The notes: generated by a model not told the origin, from the letters alone. 64,000 bases of DNA from VFJZ01 sp046598415 (GCA_046598415.1 JBKJIG010000162.1:1-64000); one strand, 5' to 3'; shown: positions 53,078 through 63,438, numbered from the stretch's first letter. Numbers and translations are program-made.

Positions 53078-54133
53078 ATGCGACGCATCGCTCCAACCGG
53101 CCTGATCGAACGCTATCGCGACCGTCTGCCGGTGTCGGACGCGACGCCGGTGATCTCGCTCGGCGAGGGGTCGACACCGCTGCTGCGGGCCGACCGCCTG
53201 GGTGCGGTGCTGGGCGTCGAGCTCCACCTCAAGCTGGAGGGCATGAACCCGACCGGCTCGTTCAAGGACCGCGGCATGACGATGGCGCTGTCGAAGGCGG
53301 CCGAGGACGGGGCACAGAAGGTCGTGTGCGCGTCGACCGGCAATACCTCGGCCTCCGCCGCGGCGTACGCCGCGCGCGCGGGCATCCCCTGCCTGGTGGT
53401 CGTGCCGAGCGGCCAGACGGCGCTCGGCAAGCTCGCCCAGGCGCAGGCCGTCGGCGCCACCGTCTGCATGATCGACGGGTCGTTCGACGACGGGCTGCGG
53501 CTCGTCCGCGAGCTGTGCGATCGCTACCCGATCACGCTCGTCAACAACCTCAACGACTACCGCATCGAGGGGCAGAAGACCGCCGCCTTCGAGATCGTCG
53601 ACGAGATCGGCGTGCCCGACTGGCTGGTGCTGCCGGTCGGCAACGCCGGCAACATCACGGCCTACTGGCGCGGATTCAACGAGGCCGTCACGGCGGGCGA
53701 CGCGACCGACCGGCCGCGGCTGCTCGGCTGCCAGGCGGCGGGTTCGGCCGCGATGCTGCAAGACGACGACGTGGCGCAGCCCGAGACAATCGCGACGGCC
53801 ATCCGCATCGGCTCGCCGGTGCGCCGGGTGGAGGCGATGCGTGCGGCCCGCGAGTCCGAGGGCGGCTTCGTCGCCGCACCGGACGAGGAGATCCTCGACT
53901 GGTGGCAGCGCATCGCGCAGCTGGAAGGCGTCTTCTGCGAGCCGTCGAGCGCCACCAGCGTCGCCGGGCTGGCGCGCGGCCGGGCCGCCGGCACCGTCGA
54001 GGAGGGCGCGCGGGTGGTCTGCGTGCTGACCGGCCACGGCCTCAAGGATCCCGACACCGCGATCGCGCGGAGCCCCGCGGTGGTACGCGCACCGGCGACG
54101 TTCGAGGCGCTGGAGCGGATCGCGCTCAGCTGA
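53078..54133 (+). CDS. thrC: Threonine synthase
   Basis: Converts O-phosphohomoserine to threonine with PLP. The 351-residue protein (the shorter actinobacterial type) has LGEGSTPLLRADRLGAVLGV, the PLP lysine in NPTGSFKDRGMTMALSKA (Lys63), CASTGNTSASAAAYAARAGI and LPVGNAGNITAYWRGFNEA. It faces hom, the preceding step but one; thrB is not in the window. Its end overlaps the convergent HAD-like gene by 8 bases. Confidence 0.96.
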   Translation: MRRIAPTGLIERYRDRLPVSDATPVISLGEGSTPLLRADRLGAVLGVELHLKLEGMNPTGSFKDRGMTMALSKAAEDGAQKVVCASTGNTSASAAAYAARAGIPCLVVVPSGQTALGKLAQAQAVGATVCMIDGSFDDGLRLVRELCDRYPITLVNNLNDYRIEGQKTAAFEIVDEIGVPDWLVLPVGNAGNITAYWRGFNEAVTAGDATDRPRLLGCQAAGSAAMLQDDDVAQPETIATAIRIGSPVRRVEAMRAARESEGGFVAAPDEEILDWWQRIAQLEGVFCEPSSATSVAGLARGRAAGTVEEGARVVCVLTGHGLKDPDTAIARSPAVVRAPATFEALERIALS

Positions 54134-54566
54134 GCGCAGCGATCAGCTCCGCCCGGGTGGTGACCGTCGCCGGCGGCGGCGCATCCTCCTCGCCCAGCAC
54201 GCCGGCCGCCATGCGGCGGACGCCCAGCTGCGCGAGGTAGAGCTCGACGGCGGCGCGGGGGAGGGGCGAGACGATCGTCAGCTCGTGACCGGCCTTGCGC
54301 GCGCGGCGCAGCAGGGCGTTCAGCTCGGGATCGGGCCGCAGCAGCACCGGCGCCGAGGCCTCGTAGAACCGCACCACCTCGGTGCGCCAGCTGGCGTCAC
54401 CGGCCCACGCGTCGAGCGCCGGCATGGCTGCGGCGCGACCGGCCGGCACGTCGGCGATCGCCAGCGGCCGGATGGCGGCGTACTTGGCGGCGAGGTGCGT
54501 CACGGCGGCGGCGAACACCGCGTCGGCGTCGGCGAAGGCGCCGTCGGAGACGTAGAGAGCGGTCAC
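54126..54566 (-). CDS. HAD-like small protein with degenerate motifs
   Basis: A 146-residue protein starting VTALYVSDGAFADADAVFAA. The YVSDGAF segment is where a HAD phosphatase would have its DxDGT nucleophile, and HELTIVSPLPRAAVELYLAQ resembles HAD motif II with a Ser. The second Asp of motif I and a clear motif IV are missing, so catalysis is doubtful. GTG start overlaps the VanZ-like stop by 4 bases. It may simply be an alpha/beta protein of unknown role. Confidence 0.55.
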   Translation of the reverse strand: MTALYVSDGAFADADAVFAAAVTHLAAKYAAIRPLAIADVPAGRAAAMPALDAWAGDASWRTEVVRFYEASAPVLLRPDPELNALLRRARKAGHELTIVSPLPRAAVELYLAQLGVRRMAAGVLGEEDAPPPATVTTRAELIAALS

Positions 54567-54946
54567 GCCGGGGCCACGATGCGGGCGCGCAGGCGGGGAT
54601 TGTGCGCCAGGAGCGCGAGCGCCACCGCGATGCCGACGAGGTCGATCGCGACGTCGATCGGCGACCCGGAGCGGCCGGTGACGAAGGTCTGGTGGAACTC
54701 GTCGCTGACCGCGTAGACACCGGCGAGGGTGGCCGCGCCGACGAGCGCCGCCCGCCCGGTGATGCCGTGGAACGTGAGGCTGCGAACGCACGCGGCGGCG
54801 AGCAGCCCGAAGACGGTCATGTGCGCGAGCTTGCGCAGCACGAGGTCGACGGTGCCGTCCGTGACCGCCAGGTTCGACTGCGCCGAGAGCGTGAAGATGA
54901 GTACGGCGATCGCGATCGCGGGAAGCCAGGCGGCAAGGGCTCGCAC
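54563..54946 (-). CDS. VanZ-like membrane protein
   Basis: A 127-residue protein with four transmembrane helices and the VanZ signature. FTLSAQSNLAVTDG leads into VLRKLAHMTVFGLLAAACVR, then AVSDEFHQTFVTGRSGSPID and VAIDLVGIAVALALLAH. The conserved His/Glu residues (KLAH, DEFHQ) are intact. The function of such stand-alone VanZ proteins is unknown; a link to glycopeptide resistance should not be assumed. GTG 54946 was taken; a longer N-terminal extension is open. Confidence 0.82.
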   Translation of the reverse strand: MRALAAWLPAIAIAVLIFTLSAQSNLAVTDGTVDLVLRKLAHMTVFGLLAAACVRSLTFHGITGRAALVGAATLAGVYAVSDEFHQTFVTGRSGSPIDVAIDLVGIAVALALLAHNPRLRARIVAPA

Positions 54947-55037
54947 GGCCGCAGCGTATCGGTCGCGGCACGGTCCGCGCGTGATTCGTGACATTCCGGC
55001 ACAGACGCGCGTGCCCCTCGCATGGGAGCCTCGGGAC

Positions 55038-56996
55038 ATGCGACGAATCCTCCCTCTCATGCTGCTCGGGGCCCTCGCTGCCCTGGTGGCGCCGCCCGCC
55101 CACGCGGTCGACTACCGCGCCGACCTGTACTACCCGTCAGCCGATCAGACGGGCCTGCGGGCGGCCGTCGGCGCCGGCTTCGGTGCATGCGGGGCGGGAG
55201 CCGCCGGCAACTCCTGCCGGGCGAGCGGCGTGCTGTCGGCGTTCGCCGCGCAGGGCGTCGCCATCCCGGCCTTCAACGGCGCCGACTTCGTGTTCACGCC
55301 GCCGGCCGGCACCAGCATCCTCGGCGGCAGCGTCACGATGCGGCACCGCACGTCCGATCCCGGCATCCACGCGCGGCTGCTGTACCACGCCGCCGGCGCG
55401 GTGTGGACCTCGACGGCGCTGGCCGACTCGGCCACGGGTGCCGACACGCTGGTCGAGATCCCGCCCGGCGTGGCGCAGTTCGGGCCGTCGCTGTACGCAC
55501 GCACCGCGGTGCCGGCGGGTCGCATCGTGAGCGCGAACTCGAACACGCTCGAGGTGCTGCGCATCGGCGTCTGGCTGCGCGACTCCGGCCTGCCCACGCT
55601 GACGGTGCGCGCGGGCGGTCCGTTCGCCGACGGCGCCTGGCACCGCGGCGTGGTGTGTGCCCACGCCGACGCCACCGACGGCGGCCTCGGCGTTTATGGC
55701 CTCTACCTCGATATCGACGGGCAGAAGGTGGGCGTCGGCGCCCCGGCGGGCCCGACGTTGCAGCCGCGGCCGCGGGCGTTCGGCGGCGACCTCTGCATCG
55801 ACAGCCACCTGCTGCATGACGGCTACCTGACGGCCGGTTTCCGGGCCACCGACGGCCCGGCCATCGGCGGCAACGCCGCCGTGCCGGTGGCGAAGGCGAT
55901 CCGCGTCGACAACACGCCGCCGGCGCTGGTGGGCACCGTGGCCGCCGACACCTCCAATCGTCAGCCCGTCGTCGCAGTGCGGTCGTCCGATGCGCTCAGC
56001 GGGCTGGTCGAGGTGTCGGCCACGGTCGGCGGGGTCGCCGTCGCGCTGGCCCCTACCGACGCCGGCACGTGGCAGGGCATCCCGGTCACGCCGCTCCCCT
56101 ACGCCGTGCACGCCGTGCGCTTCCACGCCACCGACGCCGCCGGCAACGTCACCGAGACGGCCGCGACCGTCACCATCGCCGACCGCGTGGCGCCCGTCGT
56201 CGACGGCTTCAGCGGCGACGCGAACGGCTTCTCGTTCGGTGCGCGAGACGCGGAGAGCGGCCTGCGCCCCGGCGCGCCGTCGGTCGCGCTCGACGGGCAC
56301 GACGTGGGCGCCGCCGGGCGCTTCGCCGACGGCATGTTCCGCTACGTCGCCCCGGCCCCGCTCGGGGCCGGCCAGCACGCCGTCATCGCCCACGTCACCG
56401 ACAACGCGGGCAACATCACCACGATGCAGTGGGCCTTCGCGGTCGCGGCCGCTCCGGTCGCGCCGCCCGCACCCGCGCCGCCGGTCGCGGCGGCGCCGCT
56501 CGTGCTGCGGTTCTCGGTTGCGTCGATCACAGTCAAGCGCGGCGCCACGCACGTCACGGTGCGGGCGCTCCGCGCCGCGACGTACGAGCGCGGGTTGCGC
56601 ATCAACTTCACCTGGCCGGGCAACGTCGGCGCCGGCACGGCTGTCACCGACGAGCGCGGCATCGCCGACCTCGTGCTCGACGGCCGCCGCGAGGGCACGC
56701 TGGTCGCGACCGGCGGTGGCGTCCGTGCGCAGCTCGTCGTCAAGATGGCCCGCGGCGTGACGCTGGTCGTCCGCCGGGTCAGGAAGGTCGTCCGCCTGTC
56801 GGGGACGGTGTTGCCGGCCAAGGGGGGCATCGTCATCGAGGCGTACGCCGCGGGCCGCTGGCGGGCCGTCCGCACGCTGCGCGTCACGCGCGGCCGGTTC
56901 GCGACGCGCATCACGCTCAAGCGCAAGGGCCTCTACGTCTTCCGCGCCACCACCGGCGAGGTGCGGTCGCCCGCGGTGCAGGTGTGGCTGCGGTAG
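55038..56996 (+). CDS. Large secreted beta-sandwich protein with Ig-like repeats
   Basis: A 652-residue exported protein. The signal peptide MRRILPLMLLGALAALVAPP ends near AHA. A carbohydrate/adhesion-type N-terminal domain with four Cys follows (FGACGAGAAGNSC, VVCAHADA, DLCIDSHLL). Next come Ig-like repeats with the hallmark RVDNTPPALVGTVAADTS, HATDAAGNVTETAATVTI and HVTDNAGNITTMQWAFAV, a Pro/Ala linker and a basic C-terminal beta domain (VTLVVRRVRKVVRLSGTVLP). No enzymatic motif or anchor is visible; the strongly basic C-terminus may bind the wall. Confidence 0.75.
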   Translation: MRRILPLMLLGALAALVAPPAHAVDYRADLYYPSADQTGLRAAVGAGFGACGAGAAGNSCRASGVLSAFAAQGVAIPAFNGADFVFTPPAGTSILGGSVTMRHRTSDPGIHARLLYHAAGAVWTSTALADSATGADTLVEIPPGVAQFGPSLYARTAVPAGRIVSANSNTLEVLRIGVWLRDSGLPTLTVRAGGPFADGAWHRGVVCAHADATDGGLGVYGLYLDIDGQKVGVGAPAGPTLQPRPRAFGGDLCIDSHLLHDGYLTAGFRATDGPAIGGNAAVPVAKAIRVDNTPPALVGTVAADTSNRQPVVAVRSSDALSGLVEVSATVGGVAVALAPTDAGTWQGIPVTPLPYAVHAVRFHATDAAGNVTETAATVTIADRVAPVVDGFSGDANGFSFGARDAESGLRPGAPSVALDGHDVGAAGRFADGMFRYVAPAPLGAGQHAVIAHVTDNAGNITTMQWAFAVAAAPVAPPAPAPPVAAAPLVLRFSVASITVKRGATHVTVRALRAATYERGLRINFTWPGNVGAGTAVTDERGIADLVLDGRREGTLVATGGGVRAQLVVKMARGVTLVVRRVRKVVRLSGTVLPAKGGIVIEAYAAGRWRAVRTLRVTRGRFATRITLKRKGLYVFRATTGEVRSPAVQVWLR

Positions 56997-57007
56997 GACA
57001 CCCGACG

Positions 57008-57169
57008 ATGCACTACCGGCTGGCCTGCTACACCGCGCTCGACGGCAGGCTCGACGAGGCCATGGAGCACCTGCGCGTGGCGCTGGCGGGCCACCCGTCG
57101 ACCGCCGAGTGGGCCCGCACGGACGACGAACTGGCGGCGCTGCGCGAGCGGCCCGACTGGCCGGGTTGA
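57008..57169 (+). CDS. 53-residue TPR-like protein or fragment
   Basis: MHYRLACYTALDGRLDEAME, then HLRVALAGHPSTAEWARTDD and ELAALRERPDWPG, resembles the last repeat of tetratricopeptide proteins, where the pattern NxACxxALxGxxDEAxEHL and DxDLAxLRxxPxW closes the chain. Nothing TPR-like precedes it, so it is a stand-alone mini-protein or the surviving end of a longer gene. No strong ribosome-binding site is seen. Confidence 0.55.
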   Translation: MHYRLACYTALDGRLDEAMEHLRVALAGHPSTAEWARTDDELAALRERPDWPG

Positions 57170-57195
57170 ACGAGGATCGCAGGGGCCCTCGCTGG

Positions 57196-57201
57196 TACCC
57201 T
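57196..57201 (+). promoter_or_regulatory. -10-like TACCCT before the UvrD/PcrA gene
   Basis: TACCCT followed by 8 bases and the ATG is identical in layout to the uvrB promoter at 15691. There is no visible ribosome-binding site, which fits a leaderless transcript. Confidence 0.4.
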
Positions 57202-57209
57202 GCAGACCG

Positions 57210-59450
<2,241 letters not shown>

Positions 59451-59490
59451 CGAACCGGCTTCCGGCCCGCTGCTATCATCGAATACCGGG

Positions 59491-59563
59491 GGGCGGTTAG
59501 CTCAGTTGGTAGAGCACTAGCTCGACAAGCTAGGGGTCACTGGTTCGAGCCCAGTACCGCCCA
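59491..59563 (+). tRNA. tRNA-Val, anticodon GAC
   Basis: The 73-base cloverleaf folds cleanly. The acceptor stem is GGGCGGT/ACCGCCC, the D-arm GCTC...GAGC, the anticodon stem CTAGC/GCTAG, the T-arm ACTGG/CCAGT with TTCGAGC loop, and the discriminator A. The anticodon loop is TCGACAA, giving anticodon GAC for valine. Position 33 is C instead of the nearly universal U. CCA is not encoded. TATCAT (59473-59478) may be its -10. Confidence 0.93.
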
Positions 59564-59564
59564 T

Positions 59565-59608
59565 CCGTTGCAGCACAACGCCCAGAGCTCCGCGTCGTGC
59601 TGCAACGG
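59565..59608 (+). terminator. Long hairpin directly after tRNA-Val
   Basis: CCGTTGCAGCACAACG (59565-59580) pairs with CGTCGTGCTGCAACGG (59593-59608) with a single mismatch and a 12-base loop. It starts two bases after the tRNA end. There is no T-run, so it may be a terminator or the arm of an attachment-type site. A tandem copy of TGGCCCACTCA/TGGCCCACTCG (59621-59641) follows. Confidence 0.6.
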
Positions 59609-59650
59609 AACGGCACCGCGTGGCCCACTCATGGCCCACTCGCGAATGCA

Positions 59651-59875
59651 TCAGCCTTCTGAGGCGAGATGAGAGGCCGGCGCAATGGTCAGCGCGGTCT
59701 CGCCATCGATGACCATGGCGACGGATGGGATACCGTCGCCAGTCTCGTACAGAGCGGCGCCTCGCTTGGGGAGACGCACGGTTGCCACCGCGCCGACCGG
59801 CACCGTGCCATCCTCAAAGTCGAATTCCTTCACGACTCGGACGCGATCGTTCTCTTCGAACATGTTGCTGCCCAT
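59651..59875 (-). CDS. Small DUF4926-like protein
   Basis: A 74-residue protein from MGSNMFEENDRVRVVKEFDF, then DGTVPVGAVATVRLPKRGAA, ending SHLASEG. The pattern of a short SH3-like barrel (charged start, V-P-x-G-x-x-G/A-T-V) is that of DUF4926-type proteins. Codon use is less GC-biased than upstream genes. It is the first gene in the poorly coding strip after tRNA-Val. ATG 59863 is an alternative start. Confidence 0.6.
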   Translation of the reverse strand: MGSNMFEENDRVRVVKEFDFEDGTVPVGAVATVRLPKRGAALYETGDGIPSVAMVIDGETALTIAPASHLASEG

Positions 59876-60186
59876 GGCTGCCGACCCTACACCGGCCACC
59901 GAGGTAGCGCCAGTCCGGGGCGCCCCGGCGACGCCTCGCGAGGATCCGGGGCGTCGCGGAATCGCAATCCACGCGCCGCGACAGCGGCACCCTCCCAAGT
60001 CCTCTCTGCAAAGTTTCGGCTTTTCGGAATCCCTTTTTTTGCCACCCCCCCAAAGTAGGCGCCCCCCACCGTAGGGCGCCTCAGGGAATCGCTAACCGCA
60101 TCGCCGCCGGGACAGCACCCGCCGACGATGGCGCACGCCATCGGTTCGCGGAGCCACCTCTAGAAGGGAGCGCCTTCAGGGCGCCG
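59876..60186. other. 311-base non-coding stretch rich in small palindromes
   Basis: No gene is supported. It contains CCTCGCGAGG (59934-59943), a TTTTTTT run at 60035-60041, a C7 run, an AGGCGCCC/GGGCGCCT dyad (60058-60082) and a perfect 8+2+8 palindrome CGATGGCG-CA-CGCCATCG (60126-60143). A GCGCC/GGCGC hairpin follows (60170-60184) just past the stop of the minus-strand gene that ends at 60187. The last of these could terminate that gene. Homopolymer runs like these do not occur in the coding part of the window. Confidence 0.5.
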
Positions 60187-60465
60187 TCAGGTCTTAAGGA
60201 GGCTATGCACCTGCCACGTTTCCGGTGCCGGCCGGGTGATGCCTTGTGCTGAGAGGACGGGCTCGAGCTTCGCGTCCCAAGCCTGCGCGTCCGCTTCCGA
60301 TTCCCACACTTCAACGACGCGCCACGTACCACCAGGGCCCTCTCCAGCAATGTGGACGAGGCCCCCCTTGGGCATGTTGTCCTGGCTGACGCCCAGCTTC
60401 TCGCGCGTAGCGTCGTACTTCTCCTTCGTCACGTTTGGATTGTTGAACATGCGCGCGAAGGGCAT
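60187..60465 (-). CDS. Antibiotic-biosynthesis-monooxygenase-like (ABM fold) small protein
   Basis: A 92-residue protein starting MPFARMFNNPNVTKEKYDAT, with GGLVHIAGEGPGGTWRVVEV, then WESEADAQAWDAKLEPVLSA. That is the dimeric alpha/beta-barrel pattern in which WESxxDxxAF is diagnostic. It has a good ribosome-binding site (GAGGAG) before ATG 60465. The family includes heme-degrading and quinol monooxygenases and many of unknown role; no substrate can be assigned. It appears intact inside an otherwise decayed region. Confidence 0.75.
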   Translation of the reverse strand: MPFARMFNNPNVTKEKYDATREKLGVSQDNMPKGGLVHIAGEGPGGTWRVVEVWESEADAQAWDAKLEPVLSAQGITRPAPETWQVHSLLKT

Positions 60466-60708
60466 GGCACGACTCCTCTTGCCGGGAGGGTGGACGGAAC
60501 CGGGCGAGACTACTCCGTCGCGCCGTCTAACGCAAGCGACAGTCAAGTCCCGTTATGCGATGTGGTCGTCCATGAGCGCCGCCGCGGCCGCCTCCGCGTT
60601 CGGGGCGAAGATCACGCGGCGCGGCGTGCTCAAACTCGGCCATGGTGACCAACCCGAACCGGCGGCGCGGTCGAACGAGGCGGCCCCGCAAAGTGAGAAT
60701 CGTCGAAG

Positions 60709-60891
60709 GTGATCGGCCCGCTGCGTGCGACGCTGCCCACGCTTGCGGAGCGGCTGAATCGGCACGGGGTGCCGACGCCGCACGGTGGTGGTGAGTGGCG
60801 GCCGTCGAGCCCGCAGCGAGCAGTCAGGGACGTCAAGCGTGGTAGGCGTCGTACCTATAGCCCGATACCGCCACCTGGTTACAAGGACTAG
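60709..60891 (+). pseudogene. Remnant resembling the recombinase domain of a large serine recombinase
   Basis: The frame reads LPTLAERLNRHGVPTPHGGG, then EWRPSSPQRAVRDVKRGRRR. This matches the recombinase-domain pattern (ALNxxGIPTPRGGxWxxSTVRRxL) that follows the catalytic domain of large serine integrases or resolvases. Only about 60 codons remain; the catalytic Ser domain and zinc ribbon are absent. It indicates a former integrase near tRNA-Val. Confidence 0.55.
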
Positions 60892-60929
60892 GCCCCAGGC
60901 GCTTTTGTGGGTCAGATCGATCCCGCCCA

Positions 60930-61151
60930 GGGCCGATCGATCCTGGCACGTGCGGCAAGACCGGCCGCGGGTGGCGAATCGACAAACTCAGCGACGACTG
61001 GAACATCGACGCCGCCGTCGCCCTCGCCATCGCCACCGAACGCGCCCAAGTCGCCGTCCGACCAGTGCGCCTCCTTTGCTGGCTCCAGTCCGCGGGCGCG
61101 CGGCGAGGCGACAACTCATCAGGTTCGCACCGGGTCAGTATTGTGAATTGA
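60930..61151 (+). pseudogene. Remnant resembling the C-terminus of a phage terminase large subunit
   Basis: In the frame ending at TGA 61149-61151 one can read KTGRGWRIDKLSDDWNIDAA, then VALAIATERAQVAVRPVRLL. The segment with WRI-K...IDAAVALAIA.ERA resembles the end of the nuclease domain of large terminases. There is no start codon or upstream portion, and the 3' part loses character after VRPVRLL. This supports prophage origin of the strip but rests on a short match. Confidence 0.45.
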
Positions 61152-61233
61152 AGTATCTGCAAAGACAGGCGAGCGACCGGTCATCGTCGCATTCTCGACG
61201 TGACTGGTCGGACTAGGCCCTGAGGGAGGCACG

Positions 61234-61590
61234 ATGAACCACCCGAAGCATCTCGGCATCTACCGTGCGTACTGGGTGTTGATCGCGATCTGGGACGCGC
61301 TCCTCATCATGGGGGCACTCCGGAACGGTGAAGCGGGCTCCATCGTCCCGCAGGTCGCAGGGAGCACCGGTGCGCTGCTGGTCTTGTACGGGTTCGTGGC
61401 GCTCTTCATCGGCTGGGTGCAGGAGGAGCGAATGGTCGGCTGGCTGCGCGGCACCTGGCCGAAGCCCGTTCCGCAGGAACTCGCCGCCCAGCTCGATGCC
61501 CTACGCGGCGACGCCTGGCGTCCGAAGAATGCCCCCCTCACGCAGCGCGTCGCGGCGTCTACCCGCGTAGCGACCGATACCTGGGATTAG
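61234..61590 (+). CDS. Small integral membrane protein
   Basis: A 118-residue protein with an excellent ribosome-binding site (GAGGGAGG) before ATG 61234. It begins MNHPKHLGIYRAYWVLIAIW. Two to three hydrophobic segments are visible (YWVLIAIWDALLIMGAL, TGALLVLYGFVALFIGWV), followed by a cytoplasmic tail (WPKPVPQELAAQLDALRGDA). The family is not recognised. It appears intact. Confidence 0.7.
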   Translation: MNHPKHLGIYRAYWVLIAIWDALLIMGALRNGEAGSIVPQVAGSTGALLVLYGFVALFIGWVQEERMVGWLRGTWPKPVPQELAAQLDALRGDAWRPKNAPLTQRVAASTRVATDTWD

Positions 61591-61726
61591 GGCGCGGTCC
61601 CAAACGGCGAAATCGAAGGCGAGAGCAGCGCCGACGCTGAGCACTGCCTGTCAAGGCCTCTAGCTGCTCTGGGGCAGCCTCACGGATTGGCTCGAGCGCG
61701 ACGAAACCGCCGAAACCGAGCAGACA

Positions 61727-61870
61727 ATGCGCCGTGCCGCGAGCGAGTGGTTGGCGGTCGCCAACGACGAGCCCCGCTGCCGCGCCTTCTTCGAGCACTG
61801 GCTCTATGACGAACTCGGCGACGAGCGGCCACCAGCCCGCCCCCCTGAATGCGACGTTCGGCGGCGCTGA
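61727..61870 (+). CDS. Possible 47-residue ORF
   Basis: MRRAASEWLAVANDEPRCRA, then FFEHWLYDELGDERPPARPP, is protein-like in composition. The frame stays open for about 20 codons upstream (WLERDETAETEQT) without a normal start, so it may be a fragment. It occupies the otherwise empty stretch 61591-61963. No family recognised. Confidence 0.3.
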   Translation: MRRAASEWLAVANDEPRCRAFFEHWLYDELGDERPPARPPECDVRRR

Positions 61871-61930
61871 GCCGGGCGTGGCAGCGCGTGCACGCCGGGC
61901 GGCCATTCGTCGTCGCATCCGACTCGCCCG
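61856..61930 (-). pseudogene. HNH nuclease C-terminal fragment (first copy)
   Basis: The minus strand encodes SDATTNGRPACTRCHARLSA followed by AERR, the end of an HNH zinc-type nuclease (N-G-R-P-A-C-x-x-C-H). The same segment recurs at about 62445-62520 as TDATGNGRPACRRCHATLSV. The upstream half of this copy is missing. Confidence 0.55.
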
Positions 61931-61963
61931 CCAACGCCCGATTTTGGCTCGGCCCCGTCGGGT

Positions 61964-62234
61964 TCACCGCATGTGGGACATGGCATTGCCGATCATGATC
62001 GCGGCGGCGATGACGAGCGGTACGACGGACAGGCCCGCCAGCGCGACGACCCAGGCTGCGATTCGCAAACCCCGAGACCCGGTGCGATTGAACGCCGAGC
62101 ATGATGCCCAGCAGGAGCGCGCTGATTGGAGCGGCGGCGGCCACCACGAAGAACACGACAAGCGCAGTCGCGCCGTCAGTCTGGTTGTTCACGAACGCGA
62201 CGTAGAAGGAGACCGGGAACGCGGCGACCAGCAT
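61964..62234 (-). pseudogene. Frameshifted small membrane protein (DUF4190-like)
   Basis: From ATG 62234 one frame reads MLVAAFPVSFYVAFVNNQTD, then VVFFVVAAAAPISALLLGIM. Near 62080-62100 a shift to the other frame continues RTGSRGLRIAAWVVALAGLS, then VIAAAIMIGNAMSHMR and a stop at 61964. The joined product of about 90 residues has the look of a two- or three-helix DUF4190-type protein. Either a pseudogene or a sequencing indel. Confidence 0.5.
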
Positions 62235-62371
62235 CGCCGAGAGGACGCACCACGGCCGCCAGGATCGGCATCTCGTCCTTGTGACACTGGTCGGTGCTCG
62301 CATCGAGGACCATCATCGACCGACCACGCCCGGGCCTGGAGCCTGTCCGCCGGGCGGTGCCCTCGTACCGT

Positions 62372-62782
62372 TCAGTGGTCTGCCGATGGGCCGGTGCGCT
62401 CAGCGTCAGGACGCGTCGGGCTGCTGCTCGGCCAGTCCCTCGTGCGCTCGGCGACGCTCAGGGTCGCGTGGCACCGCCTGCACGCCGGACGACCATTCCC
62501 CGTCGCATCCGTGCCGCCATCCGCGATCGCCACGACGTGGTGCGCCGGAACTGGCGCACCGGCGGCGTCGCGCCGCAGTACCAGCAGCACCGACCGTACG
62601 CCCTCAGTACGCGGCGACGGAACCCGGCCGCAAATGAGGGTCTTTCGTGTTGTGGACTTCGCGACCTTGGGCTGGAGCCGCGACGCTTGCGCATGCCGGC
62701 GGCGGTGCTCCGGGGTGAAACGGGTGTGGCAGGCCGGGCAGTGGGCCAATGCCGCCGAGCCTCGCGTCGGGACGCTGCCCAA
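62372..62782 (-). pseudogene. Decayed HNH endonuclease with N-terminal zinc motif (second copy)
   Basis: Pieces of one protein lie in two alternating minus-strand frames. LAHCPACHTRFTPEHRRRHA is an N-terminal zinc motif. A shift leads to FRRRVLRAYGRCCWYCGATP, the start of a CxxC HNH domain. A shift back gives HHVVAIADGGTDATGNGRPA, then CRRCHATLSVAERTRD, the HNH core and second CxxC. At least two frameshifts separate them. The arrangement is that of phage-type HNH proteins, in keeping with the mobile character of this region. Confidence 0.6.
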
Positions 62783-62913
62783 GGTCGACTCCGGGCACGG
62801 CGTGCCGGAGCAGACGCCGGAATCGACCTCGGCGTCATTTCGAGGGCTCGCGGGGAGCGCCGGTGTTGGCGTGCCTCGGATGTCGATCGGCGTTGTGCCG
62901 TGTATACCCTCCG

Positions 62914-63438
62914 ATGGCTTTGCTGCGATCGGACCGGTCCGTCATTCGCGCTGCCCGTCGCGGCGATCTGACGGCGCGGGCGGAGATCGTGCGCCGGTAC
63001 GGCCGCGTCGCGTGGCGTGCCGCGTTCGGCGTCACCGGGCGCCGTGATCTCGCTGACGAGGCGGCACAGGACGGGTTGCTGCGTGCGCTTGACAACCTCG
63101 CCTCGTACGACGATGCGCGCCCGTTCGCGCCGTGGCTGTACCGCGTCGTCGCCAACGCCGCGGTGACGGCCGTCGAGCGGGATGTCCGGGCGCGCGCGGT
63201 GCCGGTCGGTGCGCTCGTCGCGGTCGACGCTCCGACGTGGGAAGGCGCCGACGCGCTCCAGGTCGCGGTGATCGCGCTCCCAGTCGACCAGCGCGAGGTG
63301 GTGGTGCTGCGGTACTGGGCCGATCTCGGCATCGGCGACATCGCGGCGGTGCTCGACGTTCCCGCCGGGACGGTTGCGTCACGGCTGTCGCGGGCGCTGT
63401 CGCGCCTTCGCGCCGTGCTTGGAGAGGAGGACCGATGA
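62914..63438 (+). CDS. ECF-type RNA polymerase sigma factor
   Basis: A 174-residue sigma-70-family protein. Region 2 includes LTARAEIVRRYGRVAWRAAF, DEAAQDGLLRALDNL and RPFAPWLYRVVANAAVTAVE. Region 4 is LPVDQREVVVLRYWADLGIG, then DIAAVLDVPAGTVASRLSRA, the -35-binding helix-turn-helix. ATG 62914 has TATACC 5 bases upstream and no ribosome-binding site. Its stop overlaps the next gene, a probable membrane anti-sigma factor, by 4 bases. Confidence 0.92.
   Translation: MALLRSDRSVIRAARRGDLTARAEIVRRYGRVAWRAAFGVTGRRDLADEAAQDGLLRALDNLASYDDARPFAPWLYRVVANAAVTAVERDVRARAVPVGALVAVDAPTWEGADALQVAVIALPVDQREVVVLRYWADLGIGDIAAVLDVPAGTVASRLSRALSRLRAVLGEEDR

Noticed and set aside
60553..60783. 76-codon minus-strand frame ending AEAAAAALMDDHIA
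   Set aside because: Lies across the recombinase remnant with no ribosome-binding site or family resemblance; probably chance in decayed DNA.
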